Below, piece after piece: positions 11,007-22,500 of a stretch of 64,000 bases of DNA (the stretch's first letter is position 1; each line of letters opens with the position of its first letter). Origin of the DNA: Parelaphostrongylus tenuis (lineage: Eukaryota; Nematoda; Chromadorea; Rhabditida; Metastrongylidae). Under the pieces are notes generated by a model that saw only the letters and a list, made by a program, of their open reading frames with translations, had not been told where the DNA came from and made no database searches. The translations under genes were made by a program, and so were the position numbers. The DNA is taken from contig JAHQIW010000964.1 of NCBI GenBank assembly GCA_019055375.1, positions 21,491 through 85,490 on the forward strand. Reading direction: 5' to 3'.

Positions 11007-11439
11007 CTGCAGTACAAGGATCATGAAATCAAAAAGCACTTAGGGGACAGTCTCCACGATGTTCTCCGTCGTTTACTTTGAGAGAATTTTCCTGTGAGGC
11101 TGTTATTTTACTCGATTAACCTATTTCTAAGCAGAAAATTAATGTTATCATAATATCATTATTCTATCACCGAATATAGACTATAAGTTCGACTATCGAT
11201 AAACTGTCGTTTTGTTTATCAAGTCAAGGCCTCCAGCATAGTTGCACCTAATAACACTCTGATGTAAACGTAATTGCGTTTCTTGCAATGTTTAAATGCG
11301 TCGTTTGATACTTGAACAAATGTTGAAATAAATGTGATTATTTTGCATCATCTGAGTACGCATTTCCCGATTTCGCTTTACGTCTTTTCTGCTAATGATT
11401 TATCACTTACTGTTTATTTTATGAAAATGTTTTTTAGGC

Positions 11440-12081
11440 TATAGAAAGGATGTCGGACAGAAAGCAGATTTGACCATTCTTATTCGAGTTCAAATATGTC
11501 GAAAAGCAGCAGCGGTAACTCGCAGCATCAATCAGGCAATTGACCCAAGAACTGCTAAGGGATTGTAAGCAGGAATGGTAGTTCAAAAATTTCATAAAGG
11601 AGACATGAGCCTTCGGACAGGGAACGTGGTGGCCGGCCATGGGAGGTTGACAATGACCAAATGAGTGAAGTGATCGAGCTGACCTTTTGAGACTTTAGGA
11701 GATATTGCAGAAGAACTCAACATCAGCCGTTCAACGGTTGTTTGCCATTTAAGCAAATTGCGAAGATGAAAAAAGCTGGTGCAAAAGTATTCACGGTTTG
11801 GTTACAGCAAGCCGACGGCCAGACGTGGCGCAACGACCGCTTCAAAAGTAGATCAAATTGCGCTACAAAGTTTTGCCTCCTCCTCCATATTACTCGGACC
11901 TTCGTCCACCAACCAGCACTTATTTAAGCATCTCGACATCTTCTTTCATGGAAAACGCTTCCGCAGCCATTAAGCCGCCAAAAGTGCTCTCCGAGGGTTC
12001 GTCGGATCCTGAAGCACCGATTTCTAGGTTACTGGAATAAAGAAACAAAGCACCCGGTGGTTCAAGTGTAATGACTTCTAG
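11440..12081 (+). mobile_element. mariner remnant with internal deletion
   Basis: The 5' part (from ATG 11450) reads MSDRKQI, stop, then RKAAAVTRSINQA, matching the mariner N-terminus. 11690-11790 gives DIAEELNISRSTVVCHL, the second helix-turn-helix. Immediately after that the sequence jumps to the 3' end: a P-P-x-Y-S-D-L piece and HLFKHLDIFFHGKRF (about 11870-11960), then FKCNDF and a stop at 12081. The catalytic core between them is missing, and frameshifts and stops are present, so it is dead. Confidence 0.65.
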
Positions 12082-12395
12082 TTTGACTAGCAAAGATGTG
12101 TTTGAGCCCTGTTACGATTATTTGTAAATTCACAGTCTGAAAATGTAATTACTTTTGCACTAGGCTCGTATCACAGAGCTAGGAATGTTCAACAAGAATA
12201 AATTCAGCCAAACATCACGCATATTAATTCTTTTCTCGAAGCAAAAAGGTTGGAAACATTCTAATTTAATAATTAATTTTTGGGAAATGGGTATGATTTT
12301 TCGTGTGAAAGCTCATTTTTTGTTAGTTCATTTCATTTATCAAACTGAACTGCTAGAAATATCACGTTGCACGACGCCAGCTAGGCACGCTTATT

Positions 12396-12452
12396 ATGGT
12401 CGTTGCCATGCTGCTCCACCTACCACATGGAGCCGCACCACCAACTAAGGAA
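12396..12452 (+). CDS. possible first coding exon with signal-peptide-like start
   Basis: ATG at 12396, 19 codons (MVVAMLLHLPHGAAPPTKE), then a canonical donor GAA|GTGAGT in phase 0. The hydrophobic stretch followed by G-A-A resembles a short signal peptide. No family can be named. The exon at 13025 is on the same strand, but its phase needs at least one exon in between. Confidence 0.3.
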
Positions 12453-12494
12453 GTGAGTAAAATCTATATATTGTCCTATATAAAGATCAGGAGC

Positions 12495-12600
12495 GTCGCT
12501 AGTGTATTAGGTTAGCACGCGTCCCGGAAAGAATAAAATCCGGGTTCAATTCTAGCTTTCCTGTGTGTTGCTCAAAGTTTTGTATTTCACTCAACATTGT
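12495..12600 (+). repeat. tRNA-like (SINE-type) segment
   Basis: The A-box-like TAGTGTATTAGGTTAGCACG is followed by the B-box-like GGGTTCAATTCTA and a tail GTGTGTTGCTCAAAGTTTTG similar to other copies in the window (for example 31085-31225). It is decayed and has no cloverleaf. Confidence 0.5.
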
Positions 12601-13024
12601 TGGATAAATTTTTTAACGTTATCTTACCGTAAATTTTTTAACGTTACTTACCGATAAAACGAGAAAGTTCTCTTGTTGACTATTTGTATATATTACTTAT
12701 CAACAATGTCCTTCGCCTTTTACCGATATCATCGCTTCATTCTACAAACACTCTATTTCATTCATCATGAAGATGTGAAGGCAACGTTATGTCTCACGTC
12801 GTTAGCTGCAGCGCCCTTATTGTTCCTGACTGTAACGCAGCGGTAACTATTTGATTTCTGTCATATGCGACCTTTTCCCTCTACCGGTCATAAATGTATA
12901 GCAGTAGATCTGAATGACATCCGAACCACGGAAGTTACACACCCTCGATGGCGATGGCAGTGTCGGTGATGAAATGTATCGGCTGTTGATGAAATTCTTT
13001 TTGCAATCTGTTTGCTATCGGTAG

Positions 13025-13113
13025 AAAGCCGCTTTGAGGGCGCACCAATGGCATGTCCAGTGGAGATTGTTGATCTTTCTGAAAAAGAGCATATGGTAAA
13101 AGTCGTTGTAAAG
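13025..13113 (+). CDS. possible exon of an unassigned gene
   Basis: Acceptor GCTATCGGTAG, donor GTAAAG|GTCAGG. Open in one frame: SRFEGAPMACPVEIVDL then EKEHMVKVVVK. The peptide is well composed (no low complexity) but matches no family I recognise. It enters in phase 1 and ends in phase 0. Confidence 0.35.
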
Positions 13114-13649
13114 GTCAGGAATTGACATGAACAACATCTGTTGTATTATTGATTGTTCATTTTTACAATCGAATGACTCAAAATTGAAGATCGAATAAAA
13201 AACTGTTCAATAGATCTTCTGCCTTTCAACCCTTTTTTTTCGGAATGTACTTCCTTCAATTTATGCTTGATTTTTTTCTATTTGAATTCGTTGTTATCGT
13301 TTGAAGGTTTTGTTCACTTTTACTTTAACTTTATGAACAAAATTATTTAGCAAAATTGTTTGGTAGCATGATTCATCGAGGCACCAGCCGTGTAAGTGCG
13401 AGCGCAAATTCTAATGCAGACGAGCAATCACCTCTTAATCTCCTTTTCTAGTTGAGGAACAGTTGTCTTGATTTTATCCAGTTTGATGCTCCAAACTGCA
13501 CGAAACATCATGCAAAGTATCTAAGTAAGGTTCTTTCTGATTAAGAGGGAACAAATGAAGAACCGACAGCATTCGCTAGAGAGGAACTTCTCATACGATT
13601 GTTGGTAACCATTCGAAATCTGCGATTTTCCGTCACAGTCCCACGTCAC

Positions 13650-14310
13650 CAAGTCACCGGCTTTCAAAACGCGGTTTTATAACGCTCTGATCTCCACATA
13701 GTACTAGAGTATATTTCTCCCCGAACAGAGATCTTTTTCGGACTATTAGTAATCGTAAATTAGCGCAGTGCTTCTTGATGCCAATGATCTGCTTATATTT
13801 TGAAAAGACCGTTTCTCTGCAGCGCAGCAGGTAAAAATAGATGAAATCGATGTGCGAGAATAGACGATTTAAAGCCAGTTCACGTGACGGTGGGTGTGAC
13901 GCCCACGTGATTGCTGATGCAGTGCTTCCATACACGTTCACAGGACCGTTCACTAGTCGCTGCAGCCAGCGCACACGTGATTCGCGCGGGACGCCGTTGC
14001 TTCGCTATTTTAAGCTGCACTGCTACTTATTTTCCTGCTGGGTTTCAGAGTAACGATCTTTGGAAATTTAAGCACAGAGTTGGGATCAAATATGATTACG
14101 CTATCGAATGAACACCAACAGTCCAAATAAAGAGCTTTGTCCAGCGAGAAATATGCGCGTCTGAAGCCAAGATATAGTCTCCTGTAGCAACGTCAAAAAA
14201 CCTTTTTCGAAAACCGGCGACATGGGGCTGTAGCCCCAAGCTTTAGCTTTCGAATGTTCACTAACGCTCCTATGGAAAAGTTTCTCTCGAGCAAATGAGA
14301 TCGGTTTTCC
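13650..14310. repeat. R1-family MITE copy, diverged
   Basis: The right part (14190-14310) contains AAACCGGCGACAT, GCTTTAGCTTTCGAATG and ACTAACGCTCCTATGGAAAAG, as at the right ends of the copies at 3813-4461 and 40109-40778. The left part has ACTATTAGTAATCGTA and AAGACCGTTTCTCTGCAGCG in the corresponding inverted position. The exact ends are unclear. Confidence 0.4.
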
Positions 14311-14602
14311 GTTTGTTTCCTCCTAATCAGAAAGAAGCAAATGATGTAATATATGAAATGTGGTGAAATTCATTGATGCTGGCCGGAATTTTATTTTTGG
14401 TGCAACAGTAACTGCGGTTAATGCTATCGAAACTTGCCGTTAGATATTGGAAGATGTTCATTGCCGAATGTGGTTGTGTTATACATCATTCTGATGTGGA
14501 TATCTCGCTTTATGTTTTTTGTACTAATAAGGTAGGAGTTGCTGCTAATTTCGTAATTATTTTAGAGCATGTAAAGAATTTCTGTAAGGAAGAGAGCGCA
14601 CG

Positions 14603-14690
14603 TGGCGCAGTGTTTTGAGGTGTTCAGCGTTGCAAACAATCGATGGTTCGATCTCGCGCTCATGGCCCGAGGTTTTAGCCTCTTTTCTTT
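14603..14690 (+). repeat. tRNA-like SINE head, same type as at 20699
   Basis: GTGGCGCAGTG (A box) and GGTTCGATCTCGC (B box) followed by GCTCATGGC are shared with the longer copy at 20699-21000. Here only the tRNA-like head is recognisable. Confidence 0.5.
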
Positions 14691-14841
14691 ATGGAATGAA
14701 TGGTAGTTGATGTAAATTTATTTGCGAATTCAGATTGTTGATGGGCAGTAGCAACAACTAGTGGGATCAACATCGCATAGGGACCAGTTTCAACAATGCA
14801 TGAACCGCAGTTGCTTTTGCACCAAAATTACCAGAAGTCAT

Positions 14842-14955
14842 GCTATAAAAGCAGTCATTGAAGCTGATTTTCTTGAGACTACACGAGATCCTGCGAAAGA
14901 ACACAGCGTCGACGAATCTTCCATTCTCGCCATTGGAAGCAGATTACAAAGGTGA
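14842..14955 (+). mobile_element. mariner transposase fragment
   Basis: It reads AIKAVIEADFLETTRD, then AKEHSVDESSILAIG, matching the linker and second helix-turn-helix of mariner (L-K-A-x-I-E-A-D-P-x-x-T-T-R-E-x-A-x-E-L-x-V-x-x-S-T). Frames close around it. A short remnant. Confidence 0.5.
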
Positions 14956-14959
14956 CTGC

Positions 14960-16480
14960 GATTTGAGCATGGTCTGGAGACCATGTCATCTTAACGTGGT
15001 TAGAGTTCTATATCAAGTAGGACGCTGGTTCACGCTACGGCATTCACGTGTTGCGCCATTTATTAGGTTGAAAAGAGGGTTGTGGGGCACTTGTTAGAAA
15101 TTGAAACCCACGTATGAATTTTGAACGAAAATAATGGTTATTATTCAAATTAGAAGCCCTCGTTTTCTACAATTTTCTGCCATCGGTCCGCCAAGTATCG
15201 GATCTGGTCGAATTATCATTCGTTGATTTCATCGACTGCACATCGCTATGAAAGACTCCTTCTCCAATAATGACGCAGCAAAACGCAATCTTCGATTGTA
15301 TCGCTAAACATGACGGAGGCTTGTAACAAAGTGGAAATAAAAACGAATAATATCTAGGCCTTCAGTAAAATCCCACACAAGAAACTCTGATGTTAGCATG
15401 GGGTTACCTCATGCTTAATAAAGTGCTCCAGAACTGTCTTTCCAACCGTGGCATTTTATTCGATTTTTAGCGAAGACGCCAAAGACCTACACTACAAAAG
15501 AAGCAATTGCTGTGAGCATTTGACTCGAATAGCCATTCTCTGATGAAACTGGAGCTGCCAAAATTTTAGCCATGAAAATCCATATTACCGTGTGTAAGTT
15601 AACAAATAAAGCAGAACACTATCCAGTGTGTTTTATGAATACGAAAAAGCTGATATGAAGGAGGAAAAGCGTAGAGGGAAAACACCAGGAACCTACTTCG
15701 GTTGCCTCGAAGAAGACATAACTAAATAGTTGACTGGAAACTGCGCGTTCATCTTCTGAATCATGAATCAATACAGCGCCATTAAGCATATTATCAATAG
15801 CAGCAGCTTGAGAAAAAAGCGAATGGAAGATGTCTATGGTCTGCCCTTTCTATGATCACGCCATCAAAAAGCTAATAACAGTTGATAGGCTTACTCCAAA
15901 TGTTAGTTGACAACTATATCACGGAAAAGATGACAGGATTCAGACGCCGTCGACAAACCGCTCGGCGTCTTCTGAGCTAATGAAGACATGTCCGGTACAA
16001 GATAAGTGAGGTATAACATCATTACTAATAGTCTTCTTTTGTAATATGATTACATGTTTGATGAATAAACAGTTAACAAATATAAATAACCAATAGATGT
16101 CAAGTAATGAAATAAATCTAGGTGGTTGAGCACACAATTATACACCATAATACTTGTTCAGCAGGAACGCTCCTTTAGTAAGGAAAACTCATTCTATGGG
16201 AATAACTAACCACAATAGGAAAACTTTCTGGTATTTTTTCTTTGTGAAGAAACTGCTCTCGTGTGCATTCAGACTGTTGTACACACTCTGATCGATTTTC
16301 TAAAATGGATTCAATCAAGCGTTAACAAATTTATGAATTTTTTTCTCAATGTGAAGGGTCTGATTAAAAAGGTGACGAGAAATGACTATATGATTAAGAA
16401 ATAAAAGGATTAATTACTTGTACAATGCAAGAAAGGTAGACACACAGTACTTTTTATGAGCAAAACAAAAATTTCTGCAT
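14960..16480. other. interval without a supported gene
   Basis: AT-rich DNA. A minus-strand frame near 15930-16000 has an acceptor-like TTAGCTCAG followed by KTPSGLSTASES and could be a downstream exon of the 16.5-38.8 kb gene, but no matching phase evidence is available. Confidence 0.3.
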
Positions 16481-16484
16481 TAAC

Positions 16485-16583
16485 CTGGGTAGATAAGTCT
16501 GTCGTAGATGGTGTTGTCCCCTCACCGTGTATCGTTCCATTGTAAGCCTCTTTCACCTTCTGCTCCAAGTTCGTCATCATAGT
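16485..16583 (-). CDS. long minus gene, most downstream exon seen
   Basis: Acceptor TACTTCTAG, donor ACCCAG|GTTAAT, 33 codons in phase 0: TMMTNLEQKVKEAYNGTIHG, then EGTTPSTTDLSTQ. It continues the coiled coil and then becomes Thr/Ser-rich. The donor shows the gene continues past 16485. Confidence 0.58.
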
Positions 16584-19500
16584 CTAGAAGTAAGAAGTAC
16601 TGTAGATAAAATTCCAGCGTTGCCACGAATATAGAGTTTCTAGACAGGGACACTATCAAATGCCAATTGTTTGTCATTTCCTTACACAAAAGAACCAAAA
16701 AAGAACAACCTCTGAACCTTTTTTCAACGAGAAAAATCCACTTAAAAGATCATGGTTTTTTCTTCTAATCAAAAAGCCTAGTAATAAAAAATAATCGTTA
16801 CCTCCAATGCTACGATTTCTTCTAAAAGTTGAGTAGATTTCAGATCGCTTTCTTTACTAGAATCGGCTGTTGGCTTCTAAAATAATGTCCCACAGTGGTA
16901 TAATTGAGTATATCGTCTGTATCGATTTGCAAGAGCATTTCAAGAACTTCATTCCCCATGCCTCTACTGAATACCAAAGAATGATGTTTCTAATGCACAT
17001 AGATAAATCCACATAGATATTGCAATCCAATAGCATAGGGTAGGATCGCTCATGAAGGAGCTGAGGGAGAACTCAAAACGCAAATTTTTTCTACGAAGCA
17101 ACCCCTTTTTTCAGTATACAGTCGCTTTTGTTCTGTGACGAATCAAACGGAGGCTTGTGGTATTGCATTACTACCGTTTTTACTAGTGATGAGTTGAAAA
17201 TGTTATAAGAATCGATTTTGGTTCTATGTGAACCCTTAATAGACTAGTTTGCGCCTATAGTAAGCTGTTATGATTGTATAAATGTGAACAGACGACCTAG
17301 CGTGGTAGACGTACACTTCATCCTAATAAGGAGGCCACTGACCAGCAAGCATGTTTTACACTCTGAGTTGCCCTCACCATATTAAACCAGAATTTTGGCA
17401 AGAAGAAGAAGATGCACTTAAAGATTGGGAAATTTTTTTTCAAAGGCCAACTACTCTTTGAAGCTTTGTTATCATCACTTTTTTCTCAAAATATCGTTTA
17501 TATAAGAAACTGTGGGGCAGCTACCTGTTGAGAGTCCTCTGAAGTCGGCAGCTCATTCCAATCAAACTTGTCATTATCACCGTTTAGAGTTCGAAGATCA
17601 ATTGACAGGAGTTGACTCCCTTCTCTGCTTCGTCTTCGAAATTTAGGAAACTAAACGTTATGATCATCTCCAAAATCTGGACACGATAGAACATCAATGC
17701 ATGATATTGCAGCAATTGTAGTCATGGTCAGAATATTAGTTAGGTCATTATATAAGTTTCGGTAAAACAGCATTAAATACCAACTTATTAGCACGTATTA
17801 GATGGAACTGCAAGATTTTGGCATCGTTCAATTGCACATTTTCTTGCGAACATTTTGGTATTCAACACACCTATAGCTCTTCATTCAAATGTGTTTATAA
17901 GCCTCGCTCAAAAGCAACAGTAATCTGATTAAATGATAACATATTTTGAGCCTTTTATTAGGACTGATATAGCACTTATACAATGGGAGACAGGCCTGTT
18001 TCGCCTCATCAGTAGAACGGCGCCTTTCCGTTAAGCCGAATCCTTACAGGTACATACATATAGTCGTGTAATAAATCGAGGTCTATAAAAGTAGTACGAA
18101 TGAAGAGGTATGATTCATTCTACCAGCCGCGAGCTCGAATGTTGGTCCCATAATGTCGAGGAGATTCATCACCTAATTTGCGGTGTATTGTTATTTGGCG
18201 TCAATTCCTTTATAAGGAATGGTATATCCCCCTGCAAAGGATCGGCTGAACCAAAGGCACCGTCCTACTGCTGAGCCTGGAAAGGTGAAACAGGCCTGTC
18301 TAGGGCTGTACAAGTGTCACACCAGATCTCAAAAAGGCTCAAAACATGTTGTCATATTGTCAACTTTCTTATACTTACTATAAAATAGAGTTGCAGTAAA
18401 AAGAAATCCGCTTGTTATTCATGCACAAAAAGTGCTTAGGGAAAAATGCTAGTGAAGAGGCGCACAAGCAGCATAATCGATATCGCCACTGGCGCAAAAG
18501 TTTCTTTCTCTAACAAAAAAAGATTTTTTCAGGAAGTACTTATGGATCTTTGTAGCTCTCTGATAGATTGTGATTTTCTCTACAAGTTTATATACTTCTT
18601 GGGCATATGTAGCTGCTATGTGCCAAGGAAACCCTCATATGAATGCAATTTTATTTTCCCTCTCATAGTGCGCCATGAAGACCTTTTTGAGAATCTGGTT
18701 AATCTTTGAATTCGCCGAGATTTAGACTATTGAAATAGTCTAGTTTAGTTCAACAAAATGCTACGGACTTTAGCCGAACAAATAAGGCAAACAGAGTGCG
18801 AAACACAATTTTATTTTTGCTGCCACAGCGTACTACAAAGACCTTTTTAAAACTAAGCAAAGCTTTGGATTTTCCAAGATTTGAGCTTTCAAATAGTTAT
18901 TTAAATCCTACATAATTATATTCGGCGAAGAAAACCTTTGAAAATTTGGGGGTAAAAATGATGCTCATCGCCCGCAAGGTATTAACTGAGCTTGCTGTAG
19001 ACGGCTCGAGCGCGACTGATCTCTGTCCAGAATGTTCTCTCCTGCTTCGAACTTCGCGAAACACTTCCTAGTCGTCCTTTCTGCAACCGTATCATCTCCC
19101 CCATCTTCACTGACTTTGCACGTCGTTTCACTAGCATTTTCCACTACGTGCCATTCGTGCATGAGTAGCAAGCGAATTTGTCCCCACGACAGCTCTATCT
19201 TGAAGCAAATATAAGCCAGTTGTATACCAAAATGTTCACAAGGTTGAATGGTACCAAAACTTTACAGTTTCAATCACTTTTAGTTAATGAATTTGATGTT
19301 CATTGCTATAGTGTCAAAACTTATGGAACGACCCAAAAACAACACAAATATCACAAATGAAGGTTGATGTCGTAAAGGATATGAAAACTGATTGTGAATC
19401 TCCTGAAAGAACAGACCGAACAGCTGTTCCAAAATCAACCCTAAAAAATTATCTGAAGAAATGCTAGTGCTGAAGGATAGGCCTAATGTCACCCTTACAT

Positions 19501-22500
19501 TTTAATAAAGGTGCTTAGAAAAAAGGCTACAGAAGAAGACAGTCCAATACTACAAGCGCAAGTCCACTGTCTGAAATTTTGCAATAGAATCTCACTATTT
19601 TCATATTGTCGACGATGTGATGAGGCTTGTATTCACCGAAGTGGAGTCGGGTATCGGAACTCTTGGACTGGTTTTTCCACCTATTCGACAGTCCCTTGCG
19701 TCGCGACTTCTCTGTCTGAAGCTAATTTTTATCAAGGGAGCATCTAAAAAGAAGGTAAGCGTTCATGACACTTTAATATTTCACCACACTTAACTCTAAT
19801 TTACTTTAATGTTCCCTTATGGATGTATAGCCCATTTAAGATAAGGCCATAATTACTAGACATAAAGTGGTCATCTTTTAAAGAAGTTCATTTTCCTGTA
19901 GATAGTTAATAAAATTATGCGTAATTATTGCAACATTATTTCGATATTTAAACGTCCCGTTTTGCGGAGCCTGAGAAACTTAAATATATATTGACCCTAT
20001 TGTGACACTTACGCTTGTACTTACTTAGATACTGGTCCGTCTTCACTAATTGTGCGGAGCCCACCACATTTTCCAAATGGTATACTGCTTGTCAATACCA
20101 ACAATCTTTATCACGAGGAAATAGATTCCAGTCGGCTGGAACTCGTTGAGCTGGATTCCACGAGGATAATGATACGGAATTTAGGTCATCAACTGCACTT
20201 CTCTTTGTTCGTAGTGTCACCAAACCGGAGACATTTCTAACCATCATCGGATGAGGCTCAGGTTCTGAGAACACTATGGAACCATGGGAGTTCTTACAAG
20301 AATAATTCTGAGCTTTCGACTTGTAATATATGACTTTGTCGTAGTCATAAGTGTCCGGCATATGATCCAAATCATCAAAATAAAACGTTAGTAACTTTCG
20401 CAGATTTTCAGCTCTCCTAGCGTCGAAGAATTCCTTGTCACAAGGTGATGAACGTAGGACATATTGTACCTGGAAAGTCATGTCGCTATCGTAGTCCGAA
20501 CACGACAATCGGATCTCAATTTCCGTTTGATTCAAAGCTGACTGGGCAAAGCCGATCATCTGATAATTTTTCGGTCGCAGTGGGATGGTTTCCGTCAAGA
20601 TTCCACCACTTAACAAATTACTCGACACGGAGGTCGACGTTAGAATAATTACCCACCAAATGAATATTATGTCTCCCAAACTTGGGTAACTAAACGCATA
20701 TGGCGCAGTGGTTAGAGGTGCCCTGCGTCGCACACGAGGTCAATGGTTCGATCTCGCGCTCATGGCTCACCAAGCCATCCATCCCTCCGGGGTCGGTAGA
20801 TTGGTACCAGACAGGTCTCAAGCTTGTCTGGGAGGATAAGCAGCACTGACTCGGTTCAGCGGGAGGCCACCGCGAGTCATTGTAAAGGCCAGATGTGCAT
20901 TCAAACACCTCAAACGAAGTTAAAAATTGAAGTCGAATGCATGGCGCATCCCTCAGGGATTGATCGACGCCGAGAGCTTTATCCTTTATCCTTTTATACT
21001 GCTTGTCGTGCATATAATATTCCTTGGTTTCCTGACGTGACTGTGCAAGGGCTTTTCCAGGTCTTCATGTTGTCATTTCCTAGGAATGGATTCCGGCGAC
21101 GGATCCTCGGCCGGGCTTCCTACTGATTGATTCGGAAATGGTGTTAGGCCGAAATCAAAAGCAGAGATAGTGAAGAAAATCAACCGACAGCTCACAGATG
21201 TTGTAGAACCCAAAATCCCTTATGCTTGTAACATCGCCACGCCAAACAATTTCTAATAGAACTGAAATCTTACTCGATGTCCTTTCTAGCACAGACGTTT
21301 GGCTTGTAATACGCCGTGTTTTTGTAAGAGCACGATGGCTTCTTTTTTAGCGGTTGGTGAAGCAAAAATGCTCATGATTAGGTGAACTCGATGAGAAGCA
21401 GAAGACGTCGCAAGGCAGTTGACTTGCAATGAATTGCTCAACGTGGTAAATGTTGAGATGACTCGTTGGCCTGGTGCCTATGTTGCGAAATCCCACCCAC
21501 ATACCGGCAATGCGTGGTGGCCTGGTGTTATTATTGCAATGCGCGACACCTAATTTTTTTCTGGCTGTTACGGCTCTCTATGAAGACGTTTTAGAAAACC
21601 AAATAAATCTCTGGAATCGGCAGAATTCGCACTATCGAATGGCTTCTGAAAATCCATAGGAAATGCTCTGCTTAGCGAAAAACACGTCGAAACGCGACGA
21701 GCGTGAAACATAATTTTATTTTGGCTGTTACAGCGCATTGAAGGGTTTTCTTTAGAACTCAAGTATATGTCTCAAGTCGCTAGATCTGAGCTATTGATTA
21801 AGCTATAGAGTCGTTTAAAAAGTCAGGAAAACGACTTGATATCAAAAGGATGCCGATAACAGCAATAACTCGTATTTGTGAAACACAATATTATTTTGAG
21901 CGTACAGAGCTGTGAAAAGTTTCTACTAGAAGCCAGGCATACCGCTGAAATTGGTAGGATCTGCTCTATTTAATGATCAAAATCTGATTATAAAAAAATC
22001 TTTCTAACGAGGAATGCTTAAATGTAAAACATTTTTTTCGAATGTTAAAGTCATTTGAGAAATAAAGTATGCCATTTGAATTTATGTGATTTAAGCTATC
22101 GAGCGACAACCAAAAAGTTTTACGAAAGCATAAAATTCGCTTTTAACAAAAGCTTGAATAGCGGTCGAGATAACGGAAAAACGGTATATTTCTAGGTGTG
22201 CACAGATTATGGATAGTGAAAGTCAGCGTGGCTCAGTAATCGAGTTACACAGGATGGGAAAAGCGGTCAACATTATAAAAATCGACTGGCTTCAAATCAG
22301 TAAATACCAAAAGAGCCATAAAACGTTCCAGAAAGACTAAAGAGATCAAAGATCGTCTTCGAAAAAGTCGTCCAACCACCTCATCTCCAGTCCCGAAAAC
22401 ATTCAAAAGACCCCTGCCAGATTTAACAAAATCCGAGCGTTCGATGGGCAAACATAGCTCGGGAAGTTTGGGATCAGTGAGTGGGGCGTCTAAAACCTTG

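Larger units (their letters stand above)
17945..18345. mobile_element. decayed inverted pair of hammerhead-bearing monomers
   Basis: The left half (minus) and right half (plus) share GACAGGCCTGTTTC/GAAACAGGCCTGTC and the monomer body motifs also seen in the tandem array (GGCGTC...TTCCTTTA...GGATCGGCTGAACC). It carries two broken hammerheads (17983-18018 minus, 18262-18306 plus). It sits in the intron just upstream of the 17525-17650 exon (for the minus-strand gene). Confidence 0.55.

Noticed and set aside
12915..13021. EF-hand-like peptide TLDGDGSVGDEMYRLL
   Set aside because: Only a loop-like D-G-D-G-S is present, the frame is preceded by stops and overlaps the competing exon frame at 13025; too weak to call a calcium-binding domain.
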